DNA of 41,423 nucleotides from Oscillospiraceae bacterium (GTDB lineage: Bacteria > Bacillota > Clostridia > Oscillospirales > Acutalibacteraceae): assembly GCA_015065685.1 (NCBI GenBank), contig SVPU01000014.1, positions 1 to 41,423 of the forward strand. Direction: 5' to 3'. The translations under genes were made by a program, and so were the position numbers. The notes under the pieces were generated by a model. The model was given only the letters and a program-made list of their open reading frames with translations. It was not told the origin of the DNA and did no database searches. Of this stretch, positions 25,951 to 34,506 are shown one piece after another. Within the stretch, counting starts at the first letter, position 1; each line of letters opens with the position of its first letter.

Positions 25951-26861
25951 TATTCATCACCAAAAATTCCGTCAGCAAATTCCGCGGCATTAAAGGGCTG
26001 CAAATCATCAATACCCTCACCCACTCCGATATACTTAACAGGGATATTCAATTCATTCTTAATTGGAATTATAATTCCGCCCTTTGCCGTGCCATCAAGC
26101 TTGGTCAAAATGATACCGGTGATATTGGTAACATTTTTAAATTCTCTTGCCTGATTCACCGCATTCTGCCCTGTTGCCGCATCGAGCACAAGCAAGGATT
26201 CTACAGAAGCATCGGGTAACTCACGCGCAATAATACGATTCATTTTAGCAAGCTCATCCATAAGATTTTTCTTGTTGTGAAGTCTACCCGCAGTATCGCA
26301 GATAATAACATCAGCGCCCTTAGCTTTAGCAGATGTTATAGTATCAAACACAACGGCGGCTGGGTCAGAGCCCTCAACACTTTTAACCATTGAAACTCCC
26401 GCGCGCTCTGCCCAAATGCCGAGCTGGTCAATAGCAGCAGCGCGGAAGGTATCTGCAGCACCTAAAACAACGGTTTTTCCTTGCTTTTTGAGCTGAGAAG
26501 CAATCTTTCCTATTGAGGTGGTCTTACCAACACCATTAACACCGATAACCAAAATTACCGAAGGCTTTGTGTCAAGCTTTAGACCCTCATCAGAGCCCAG
26601 CATATCTATTATTATATCCTTCAGAATGCCTTTGATTTCAGCGGGGTCTGTGATGCCGGTTTCTTTAATTCTTTTTCTTGCGGCATCACAAATATTAACC
26701 GATGTTTCATAACCGATATCAGACATAACAAGTGTTTCTTCAAGCTCCTCAAATAAATCTTCATCTATTTTTGTGAAGCTGTTAATAACACTGTTTATGT
26801 TTTCGGCAATTGAATTTCGGGTCTTTTGAAGGCCCTCTTTAATTTTACTAAAAAATCCCAT
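25950..26861 (-). CDS. ftsY: Signal recognition particle receptor FtsY
   Basis: FtsY is the SRP receptor GTPase that delivers ribosomes making membrane proteins to SecYEG. The 303-residue product is the short form with N and G domains and no long acidic A domain, as in many Firmicutes. Motifs are G1 [13 protein letters not shown] (near 110-120), DTFRAAA, G3 DTAGR and G4 [10 protein letters not shown]. The ATG at 26861 has only a weak GGTGAT upstream. It sits 21 bases behind smc, in the classic smc-ftsY order. Confidence 0.97.
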   Translation of the reverse strand: MGFFSKIKEGLQKTRNSIAENINSVINSFTKIDEDLFEELEETLVMSDIGYETSVNICDAARKRIKETGITDPAEIKGILKDIIIDMLGSDEGLKLDTKPSVILVIGVNGVGKTTSIGKIASQLKKQGKTVVLGAADTFRAAAIDQLGIWAERAGVSMVKSVEGSDPAAVVFDTITSAKAKGADVIICDTAGRLHNKKNLMDELAKMNRIIARELPDASVESLLVLDAATGQNAVNQAREFKNVTNITGIILTKLDGTAKGGIIIPIKNELNIPVKYIGVGEGIDDLQPFNAAEFADGIFGDE

Positions 26862-26882
26862 TAAATCACCAAAATAATAAGT

Positions 26883-29800
26883 TTATGCGCCTTGATTTGC
26901 TTCTAAAAGCTTCTTTTCAAGCTCTGAAACATTGAGCTCTAAAAGTTTTGTGATACCCTTTTCCTGCATTGTTACACCATAAAGCATATCAGCAGCCTCC
27001 ATAGTGCCTCTGCGGTGAGTAACACAAATAAACTGTGTTGAGAAATCAGGCTTTTTCATATAGTCCGCAAAGCGTTCAACGTTGATATCGTCAAGCGCGG
27101 TGTCAACCTCATCCAAGAAGCAGAATGGCGGAGCATTAACACGCATAATTGCGAAATAGATTGAAAGCGCAATAAGTGCTTTCTCACCGCCAGAAAGACC
27201 ATCAAGACTAGGAACACTTTTTCCGGGCAGCTTAACATTAATATCAATTCCGCTTTCGAGAATATTTTCGGGGTCGCTAAGCGTGAGTGATGCCTCGCCG
27301 CCACCGAAAAGCTCAGTGAAGGTTTTAGAGAAATTCTGATTGATTTTTGCAAAGCCTTCGGTGAAGATTTCGCGCATCTGAGTTGTTAACTGATTGATTA
27401 ACTTATAAAGCTCGGCGCGTGTTTTCTCAACATCATCAACCTGAGCATTTAAGAAATCATAACGCTCCTTAACCTCTTTATATTCTTCAATTGCGGCAAC
27501 ATTAACATTGCCAAGTGAACGAATTTTACCCTTAAGCTCTGCAAGAAGCTTCTTAGCCTCATTAGGATTCTCAGGCTCTTTAGCAATTTTCTCGGCTTCG
27601 GTACGGGTAAGGCTGTATTCATCATAAAGTCTTCTTATAACCTCATCATACTCTTTGAGCATAATTTCCTTACGCTCGGTAAGGCGCGCCAGCTCGCCGC
27701 CGATTTTCTCACGAAGCATGGTTTTTTCACGTTCGGAATTTCTAAGCTCGACGCCCGATTTTTCGGTTTCGTTGCGCTTTTCAAGCATTGTATTGATATT
27801 GCTTTCGCTCTCGGTAATTTTCACTTTAAGCTGCTCAATATTTTCATTTGTTAAAACAATTTTTTCATTAAGTGCGCTATTATTTGCATCAACTGCAATA
27901 ATCTCGTTATCAATTTCCTCCGAACGCTTAGTTCTGTCAGAAATTAAATCGCTCAAAAGCGCTGAAGCCGCATTAATTTGCTCAATATCCTTATTGATTT
28001 CAATAAGCATTAGCTTTGTTGCGGTAATATCGTTGGTTAAGGCTTCGCGAGTGTCATTAAGACTGTCTCTTCCGCCTGTCATACTGTCAATCTCGGTTTG
28101 CAAAGCGCTCTTTTGAGTATCAAACTCGGCAATTTTAAGCGCAGCCTCAACCGATTGCTTCTTAAGAGCCGCAATTTTTTCTTCGCTTATGGCAATTTCC
28201 TCGTTTAATTGACTAAGTGAGCTATTAACGCCATTGCGCAAATCATCAATTCTCTTAAGCTCTGCGAGGGCTCTGATTTTATCCTCATTGAATGTAATGA
28301 TCTCAGCCTTGGTTGCGGTAATATCCGCATCAACTGCCAAAACAGCATCGTTTGCATCGGCAAACTTTTTAGAAATTTCTTGCATTTTCTTTTCGCAAGC
28401 AACAATTTCTTCTTCCATTCTCTTAATATCAGAAGCACGGCTTAAAAGTCCCGCATTTTTAATTAAAGAACCACCCGTAAGTGAGCCGCCCGGGTTAATA
28501 ACCTGACCGTCAAGTGTTACAACCTTTATGCGATATCCAAACTTTTTAGCAATAGTTGTTGCACAGTCAATATCCTCAGCAACAATAGCGCCGCCAAGTA
28601 AGTATTTAACGATTTCTTTATATTTTTTATCACATTCAACCAAATCAGAAGCAAGGCCGATAAAGCCGAACATATCCTCAAAGCCGTGTTCTTTAAACTC
28701 GCGCGCAATAATTGTTGAAACCGGCAAGAAGGTTGCTCTTCCCTTATTTGAGGTTTTAAGATAATTTATAGCGCGTTTAGCATCATTTTCGGTTTCAGTT
28801 ATAATATTTTGAATTGCAGAGCCCAAAGCGGTTTCAACTGCAATACTATATTGCTTTTCAACCTTAATGAGCTTTGAAACGGGGCCGCAAATACCTTTAA
28901 GTGTTCCAAGCTCTGCTTGAGACATTACCGATTTAACAGAATTCCCGAAGCCCTCCATATTAGCTTCAAGCTCTTTTAAAATCTGCACTCTTCTCTTTTT
29001 AGCCTCGATATCAAGGTTAATAGAATCCAACTCGCTCTTTAAGGAATCTGCCGCCTGAGCTTTGGAAGCAAGGCGCAATTCAAAGCCCTTCAAGGAGTTT
29101 TGATAACTTTCTAGAGTTTCTTCGATTTTACCAAGTAATTCCTCATTTTCTTTGAATTCATTATTCAAATTCGAGATTTCTTCATTATATTGAGTTTTCA
29201 ATTCTGCCGCATTGTTGATGCGCAAGGTTATTTCATCGATCGAAGTATCTGCGGTAACCATTGCAACGCGCATATCAGCGCTTTGCGCAGAAATAGTGTT
29301 AAGAGAGCGAATTTGTGCTTCAATTTTTCTTGAAATACTGTCGCTATCAGACAAAAGCTGTGAAAGCTTTTCTTCAAGAGCTCTCAAATCGCCTTCCAGT
29401 TTTGTTTTTTCAGAAATCTTTTCTTCAATCAGCGCGGTTTTATTCTCGATTTCAATAAGAGCATCCTTATCCGACTTATTGAGATTTTCCTTTTCTTCCA
29501 ACAAGCGCTGTTTGGTTTCAGTGTTAAACTTTATACTATTCTCAATAACACTGATTTCACCGCCAAGGCGCACAATTTCTTCGTTGATTGAGGAAATATT
29601 AAGTCTCTCGCCCTCGATATCAGAGGTGAGTTTTGCAAAAAATGCGGTGTTTTGCTCAGTTTTACGGTCGAATTCTTCCAAAGACTCCTCAATCTGCTTA
29701 TAAGAAAGCTGAGAAGCTGCAATCTTGCTCTCCTGATTTCTGAGAGCTTCTTTTGAGTTGTTAAGTGTGTAAAGCCAGAGCCCAATTTCGAGTTCTTTTT

Positions 29801-30464
29801 TAGCCTCGGCAAGCTCCAAGAACTTTTCTGCCTTTTTGCTTTGCTCTTCCAAGGGGCCGACACGAGATTTCAGTTCATCGAGAATATCGTGAAGTCTGAG
29901 TAAATTATCTTCGGCTGCCGTAAGCTTTCTTTCAGCCTCAATTTTACGGTAACGATACTTTGAGATACCCGAAGCCTCTTCGAAAATATCGCGCCTTTCA
30001 CCCGATTTAGAGCTGATAATATTGTCAATCTTACCTTGTCCAATCATTGAATAACCGTCTCTACCGAGACCTGTATCCATAAACAGCTCGTGAATGTCCT
30101 TAAGGCGCACCGAAACACCGTTTATAGCATATTCGCTCTCGTGTGAGCGGTAAAAACGGCGTGTGATACTAACAAAATCATTATCAAAATTGAGAGTTCT
30201 GTCAGCATTATTAATATTAAGCGTTACCTCGCAAAAGCCGTGCGGTCTTCTTGTTTCAGTTCCGCCGAAAATTACATCCTCCATCGACTGCCCACGAAGG
30301 CTCTTGGTTGATTGCTCACCCAAAACCCAACGCACCGCGTCAGAAATATTACTTTTTCCACTGCCATTAGGTCCAACAACTGCAGTAATACCCTTGCCGA
30401 ATTTCAAAACTGTTTTATCGGCAAAAGATTTAAAGCCTTGAATCTCTATCGAGCTTAATAGCAT
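26883..30464 (-). CDS. smc: Chromosome segregation/condensin ATPase SMC
   Basis: SMC dimers with ScpA/ScpB compact and align the chromosome arms. At 1193 residues it is complete. The Walker A GPNGSGKSNISDAVRW is at about 32-47, two long heptad-rich coiled coils cover about 165-500 and 680-1030, and a hinge domain (about 510-680, with GSLTGGSL) lies between them. The C-terminal head has the ABC signature LSGGEKALIAL and Walker B FCFLDEVDTALDD. Long open frames on the opposite strand within this gene are codon-bias shadows. It lies 27 bases behind the radical SAM gene and ahead of ftsY. Confidence 0.98.
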   Translation of the reverse strand: MLLSSIEIQGFKSFADKTVLKFGKGITAVVGPNGSGKSNISDAVRWVLGEQSTKSLRGQSMEDVIFGGTETRRPHGFCEVTLNINNADRTLNFDNDFVSITRRFYRSHESEYAINGVSVRLKDIHELFMDTGLGRDGYSMIGQGKIDNIISSKSGERRDIFEEASGISKYRYRKIEAERKLTAAEDNLLRLHDILDELKSRVGPLEEQSKKAEKFLELAEAKKELEIGLWLYTLNNSKEALRNQESKIAASQLSYKQIEESLEEFDRKTEQNTAFFAKLTSDIEGERLNISSINEEIVRLGGEISVIENSIKFNTETKQRLLEEKENLNKSDKDALIEIENKTALIEEKISEKTKLEGDLRALEEKLSQLLSDSDSISRKIEAQIRSLNTISAQSADMRVAMVTADTSIDEITLRINNAAELKTQYNEEISNLNNEFKENEELLGKIEETLESYQNSLKGFELRLASKAQAADSLKSELDSINLDIEAKKRRVQILKELEANMEGFGNSVKSVMSQAELGTLKGICGPVSKLIKVEKQYSIAVETALGSAIQNIITETENDAKRAINYLKTSNKGRATFLPVSTIIAREFKEHGFEDMFGFIGLASDLVECDKKYKEIVKYLLGGAIVAEDIDCATTIAKKFGYRIKVVTLDGQVINPGGSLTGGSLIKNAGLLSRASDIKRMEEEIVACEKKMQEISKKFADANDAVLAVDADITATKAEIITFNEDKIRALAELKRIDDLRNGVNSSLSQLNEEIAISEEKIAALKKQSVEAALKIAEFDTQKSALQTEIDSMTGGRDSLNDTREALTNDITATKLMLIEINKDIEQINAASALLSDLISDRTKRSEEIDNEIIAVDANNSALNEKIVLTNENIEQLKVKITESESNINTMLEKRNETEKSGVELRNSEREKTMLREKIGGELARLTERKEIMLKEYDEVIRRLYDEYSLTRTEAEKIAKEPENPNEAKKLLAELKGKIRSLGNVNVAAIEEYKEVKERYDFLNAQVDDVEKTRAELYKLINQLTTQMREIFTEGFAKINQNFSKTFTELFGGGEASLTLSDPENILESGIDINVKLPGKSVPSLDGLSGGEKALIALSIYFAIMRVNAPPFCFLDEVDTALDDINVERFADYMKKPDFSTQFICVTHRRGTMEAADMLYGVTMQEKGITKLLELNVSELEKKLLEANQGA

Positions 30465-30491
30465 TTATTTTACACTCCCTAAAATAATGTT

Positions 30492-31487
30492 TTAATTATT
30501 TTCCTTAATTTCTATATTTAAATCAGAAAGTTCGTTTTTAACTTTAACAACACAATCAAAACCCAAAGATTTTAAATAATTGATATTTTCCCTTTTTTGA
30601 CCAATCATTTTAGAAACATCTGATTTATTCACAAAAATCAAATAATTTCCCTTTTTCTTTATCATTGCTAACGCCTTGTTTAGCATAATTTTTGAAAGAC
30701 AAAGCTCACTAAATGCAGGGTGCCATGGTCCTGCAACAAAGGCGTTTTCATCAATTGAATGAAGTCCGAGCCTTATAACCTTTATACCGTTTTCAGTGAA
30801 CATTTGATAAAGCTGTGAAGCCAGTTCTACCGCCTCTTCCAATTTTTGCGGTGAATAAATTTTATCTGCATAGAGAGCGGCAAGATAAGTATCCTTTAAA
30901 ACGATTGTGGGATAAATTCTGACCGTTTGCGGACCTATTTCGATAATTTTCTTTGCACTTTCTATTGTTGAAGAATCATTATCCCCATAAAGTCCTGTCA
31001 TAATCTGAAGGCCTAACTCAAACCCATATTGCTTAATAAGTGACGAGGCATTAAAAATATCGGCCGCAGAGTGATTGCGGTTATTCATTTCTAAAACCTT
31101 GTCATTAAGAGTCTGGGCTCCTAATTCGATGGCAGTAACATTATACCTTTTAAGCAATGATAAAATTTCATCATCAATAGCATCGGGTCTTGTGGAAATA
31201 CGAATTCCCGAAACAATTCCCTCATCAACAAATTTTGAGGCAGTCTTTAAAAGGTCTAGCATATAATTTCGGTTAATAGCCGTGAAGCTACCGCCAAAAA
31301 AAGCAATTTCGGTGGTTTTAGGGTTAAAGTGCTTAGAACGCTTGGCAATTTCAACCGCATTTTCAACCATTTCGGTTGTGGGGGCTTTAGAAAAACCCGT
31401 TATATGCTTTTGATTGCAAAAACTGCAATTATTGGGGCAACCGATATGCGGAACGAAAATTGAAATATTAGAATGTTTGCAGCTCAT
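30492..31487 (-). CDS. Elp3-like radical SAM protein with KH-like C-terminal tail
   Basis: This is a 4Fe-4S radical SAM enzyme related to the catalytic half of Elp3, which modifies wobble uridines. The cluster cysteines are Cys17, Cys21 and Cys24 (GCPNNCSFCNQ), followed by FFGGSFTAI and STRPDAI, which line the SAM site. The eukaryotic or archaeal acetyltransferase domain is absent. Instead, the last 50 residues hold KSDVSKMIGQKRENINYL, which resembles the IGxxxxNI core of a KH RNA-binding domain. At 331 residues it matches relatives often found between rnc and smc in Clostridia. Its start overlaps the rnc stop by four bases (ATGA). The substrate, probably an RNA, is not known. Confidence 0.85.
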   Translation of the reverse strand: MSCKHSNISIFVPHIGCPNNCSFCNQKHITGFSKAPTTEMVENAVEIAKRSKHFNPKTTEIAFFGGSFTAINRNYMLDLLKTASKFVDEGIVSGIRISTRPDAIDDEILSLLKRYNVTAIELGAQTLNDKVLEMNNRNHSAADIFNASSLIKQYGFELGLQIMTGLYGDNDSSTIESAKKIIEIGPQTVRIYPTIVLKDTYLAALYADKIYSPQKLEEAVELASQLYQMFTENGIKVIRLGLHSIDENAFVAGPWHPAFSELCLSKIMLNKALAMIKKKGNYLIFVNKSDVSKMIGQKRENINYLKSLGFDCVVKVKNELSDLNIEIKENN

Positions 31488-32164
31488 ATTTCTGCACCCA
31501 TTAAAATAAGTGCCTGCTTTGCCGCCATTTGTTCTGCGGACTTCTTCGATTTGCCACTGCCAACGCCGATAACATTTGAATTAAGATGCACCTCAACCTC
31601 GAAAAGTTTGTTGTGGTCGGGTCCTGTTTCGTTTTTAAGAATATATGTTACCGATTCTTCGGGGTTGCGCTGAATAATCTCTTGAAGAGCCGTTTTATAA
31701 TCCTTAAAAACTTCATCATCTGTGTGCTTTAACTCTTTTAAAACAAAATGCATAACAATTCTTCTTGCTTCTTCCAAACCGCCGTCAAGATAAACAGCCG
31801 CTAAAACAGCCTCGAAAGCATCTGCAAGAATAGAATCGCGTTCTCTTCCGCCGCCTTTGTCTTCGCCTTTTCCAAGAAGTAAGTATTTACCAATATTAAG
31901 TTCCCTCGAAAAACCGCAAAGAGATTTTTCGCAAACTAATGATGCGCGAATTTTTGTAAGTTCCCCTTCGGGCTGATTCGGAAATTTTTTAAAAATATAA
32001 TCAGAAACAATAACCGAAAGCACCGAATCGCCTAAAAACTCAAGACGTTCGTTAGAGCTAATACCCGAACGCATCTCATTAGCATACGAAGAATGAGTTA
32101 AAGCATTAGCTAACAGCTTCTCGTTTTTAAAGTTATAATGCAAGCTTTTTTGTAAATCTTTCAT
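31484..32164 (-). CDS. rnc: Ribonuclease III
   Basis: RNase III cuts double-stranded RNA in rRNA precursors and other transcripts. The 226-residue product has the catalytic signature NERLEFLGDSVL (about 39-50, with acidic metal ligands), the second acidic site DAFEAVLAAVYLDGG, and a C-terminal dsRNA-binding domain (about 155-226, ending SGKSKKSAEQMAAKQAL). It lies between plsX (13-base gap) and the radical SAM gene. An acpP gene commonly found between plsX and rnc is missing here. Confidence 0.97.
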   Translation of the reverse strand: MKDLQKSLHYNFKNEKLLANALTHSSYANEMRSGISSNERLEFLGDSVLSVIVSDYIFKKFPNQPEGELTKIRASLVCEKSLCGFSRELNIGKYLLLGKGEDKGGGRERDSILADAFEAVLAAVYLDGGLEEARRIVMHFVLKELKHTDDEVFKDYKTALQEIIQRNPEESVTYILKNETGPDHNKLFEVEVHLNSNVIGVGSGKSKKSAEQMAAKQALILMGAEI

Positions 32165-32177
32165 TACCTAATCCTTT

Positions 32178-33164
32178 TTAAGCTAATTGCTCAGAAATTT
32201 TTTCAATAACGCCGTTTTCAGTGAAAATAACGGCCTGTTTAATCGCGTTTTTAATCGCCTTAGCATCCGAACTGCCATGAGCCTTGATAACGGTTGACTT
32301 AACCCCCAAAAGCGGCGCACCGCCAACCTCAGAGCTATCCATCATTGCTTTGAGAGAATATAAATCCTTTTTCAAAACTGCGGCAGCGAGAATATTGAAA
32401 ACATTTTTGTAAAGCACACGCTTTACCATTTTAAAGAATGTGGTAGCGGTTCCTTCGATAAGCTTAAGAGCAATATTGCCTGTAAAACCATCGGTTATAA
32501 CGGCATCACACACACCCTTTGGCATTTCTCTTGATTCAATATTACCGACAAAGTTTATCGGTGCTTCCGATAAAAGCTTATATGCTTCTTTCTGAAGCTC
32601 GGTGCCCTTAGTATCTTCAACGCCGATATTAAGCAAGCCAATGCGTGGATTTTCAATTCCCTCAACATTTTTAAGATACACGCTCGACATTATGCCGAAC
32701 TGCTCGAGCATCTCGGGTCTGCACTCGGCGTTAGCGCCCATATCCATGAGCATATAATGACCGTCGGGCGAAGGTATAAAACCGCCAAGAGCGGGTCTTT
32801 TAATGCCCTTAATACGCTTAACAATAAGTGTTCCGCCAACAACAATAGCTCCTGTTGAGCCGGCAGAAACAAAAGCATCTGCTCTGCCTTCGCTCAGCTC
32901 CTTAAAGGCCAAAGCCATTGAACTGTTATTATGAGCCTTTAAAAGTGTTGTGGGGTCATCGTGCATTGAAATCACATCATCAGTGTCAACGATAATGAGT
33001 TCATTCTCAAAATTAAAACCGTTTTCTTTGATAATTCTTTCAATTTCGGTTTGCTTGCCTGTTAAAGTAATATCAACATCAAGTTCCTTAGATGCCAAAT
33101 AAGCGCCTTTGATAATTTCAAGCGGTGCATTATCGCCACCGTAAGCGTCAACAACAACTCTCAT
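32178..33164 (-). CDS. plsX: Phosphate acyltransferase PlsX
   Basis: PlsX converts acyl-ACP to acyl-phosphate, the first step of phosphatidic acid synthesis with PlsY. I chose the ATG at 33164 (MRVVVDAYGGDNAP) because GAGGAGA lies about seven bases upstream; an ATG six bases earlier touches the ribosome site. The 328-residue product has VDAYGGDNAP at the start, the central ASAGSTGAIVVGG-like SAGSTGAIVVGGT, and DGFTGNIALKLIEG, all family marks. It lies between trmFO and rnc. Confidence 0.96.
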   Translation of the reverse strand: MRVVVDAYGGDNAPLEIIKGAYLASKELDVDITLTGKQTEIERIIKENGFNFENELIIVDTDDVISMHDDPTTLLKAHNNSSMALAFKELSEGRADAFVSAGSTGAIVVGGTLIVKRIKGIKRPALGGFIPSPDGHYMLMDMGANAECRPEMLEQFGIMSSVYLKNVEGIENPRIGLLNIGVEDTKGTELQKEAYKLLSEAPINFVGNIESREMPKGVCDAVITDGFTGNIALKLIEGTATTFFKMVKRVLYKNVFNILAAAVLKKDLYSLKAMMDSSEVGGAPLLGVKSTVIKAHGSSDAKAIKNAIKQAVIFTENGVIEKISEQLA

Positions 33165-33182
33165 TGTCATTCTCCTCAAAAT

Positions 33183-34484
33183 TTAAAATTCTTTGCTAAT
33201 AAACCAGTTTAGTGAACGCTGAGAAAAAACTGCATAGCGTTCCTTTTTGTCTTTAATTTTTTTCTCAAGCGGCGGTAGGACGCCGAAATTCGCACCCATT
33301 GGTTGAAAATTTTTAACCGATGGATCACAAATGTAAGAAAGTAATGCGCCAATCATTGTAAATTGGGGTAAAATAAGTGGCTCTTCTCCTAAAATTCGTG
33401 CCGCTGCATTGATTCCTGCCACAATACCTGAAGCCGCCGATTCCATATAACCCTCAACACCCGATAACTGACCCGCAAAGAAAACCTGACCGTTGCTTTT
33501 TAAAGAAAGGTCGGTTCCAAGTAACTGCGGAGAGTTGATAAAGGTGTTGCGGTGCATAACGCCGTATCTCATAAATTCGGCGTTTTCAAGACCGGGAATC
33601 ATTGAAAAAACTCTTTTTTGCTCAGGAAATTTTAAATTGGTTTGAAAACCAACGATATTATAAAGTGAACCGGCAGAGTTTTCTCTTCTCAGTTGCACAA
33701 CCGCCCACGGTCTGTGCCCTGTTCGAGGGTCTGTTAGCCCCACAGGTTTCAAAGGGCCAAAACGAATTGAATCTTCACCGCGTTTTGCCAGAACTTCAAT
33801 CGGCATACAACCCTCATAAACGGTAAGCGGTTTATCAAATTCCTTAAGAGGAGCACTTTCAGCAGAAATAAGTGCATTATGAAAAGCGGTGTATTCCTCT
33901 TTGTTCATAGGGCAGTTGATATAATCATCAGTTCCCTTACCGTAGCGCGAGGCAGAGAAAGCAATGTCCATATTGATGCTTTCTTTAGTAACAATCGGCG
34001 CTGCGGCATCATAAAAGCTTAAATTACCGCCATCACACAGCTTTGAAATTTCTTCTGCTAAGCAAGAATCGGTCAAAGGACCGGTTGCAACAACACAAAC
34101 AGTGTCGTTCGGTATGCTTGTTGCAACTTCATTCATAACCTCGATATTCGGGTGTGCCTTGATTTTTTCGGTAATAAGCTTTGCGAAAATCTCACGGTCA
34201 ACCGCCAAAGCGCCACCCGCTGCAACGCTGCAGTCATCAGCAACGCTAAGACAAACCGAACCGAGTCTTCGCATTTCTTCTTTTAAAAGACCCGCCGCAG
34301 AATCTATTCTGGCGGCCTTCAAAGAATTAGAACAAACAAGCTCAGCAAAATCATCACTCTTGTGAGCAGGAGTTCTTTTTATGGGCTTCATTTCAACAAG
34401 AGTAACCTTTATTCCTCTGTTGGCGAGCTGCCAAGCCGCTTCACAGCCCGCAAGACCCGCGCCCAAAACCTTAACCTTATTCAT
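33183..34484 (-). CDS. trmFO: Methylenetetrahydrofolate-tRNA (uracil-54-C5)-methyltransferase TrmFO
   Basis: TrmFO makes ribothymidine at position 54 of tRNA using methylenetetrahydrofolate and FADH2, replacing SAM-dependent TrmA in most Firmicutes. The 433-residue product begins with the FAD dinucleotide fold VLGAGLAGCEAAWQLANRG and contains SNSLKAARIDSAAGLLK, TGHRPWAVVQLRREN and the C-terminal GQLSGVEGYMESAASG. It is complete and sits directly after topA (22-base gap), as in B. subtilis. Confidence 0.97.
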   Translation of the reverse strand: MNKVKVLGAGLAGCEAAWQLANRGIKVTLVEMKPIKRTPAHKSDDFAELVCSNSLKAARIDSAAGLLKEEMRRLGSVCLSVADDCSVAAGGALAVDREIFAKLITEKIKAHPNIEVMNEVATSIPNDTVCVVATGPLTDSCLAEEISKLCDGGNLSFYDAAAPIVTKESINMDIAFSASRYGKGTDDYINCPMNKEEYTAFHNALISAESAPLKEFDKPLTVYEGCMPIEVLAKRGEDSIRFGPLKPVGLTDPRTGHRPWAVVQLRRENSAGSLYNIVGFQTNLKFPEQKRVFSMIPGLENAEFMRYGVMHRNTFINSPQLLGTDLSLKSNGQVFFAGQLSGVEGYMESAASGIVAGINAAARILGEEPLILPQFTMIGALLSYICDPSVKNFQPMGANFGVLPPLEKKIKDKKERYAVFSQRSLNWFISKEF

Positions 34485-34506
34485 TTATGGGTACCTTTAT
34501 TTTTTG

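Noticed and set aside
27655-29703. Long plus-strand open frames opposite smc (for example 27655-28116 and 29212-29703)
   Set aside because: They are antisense to a complete conserved smc, have Ser-rich low-complexity products and no ribosome sites; they are codon-bias shadows.
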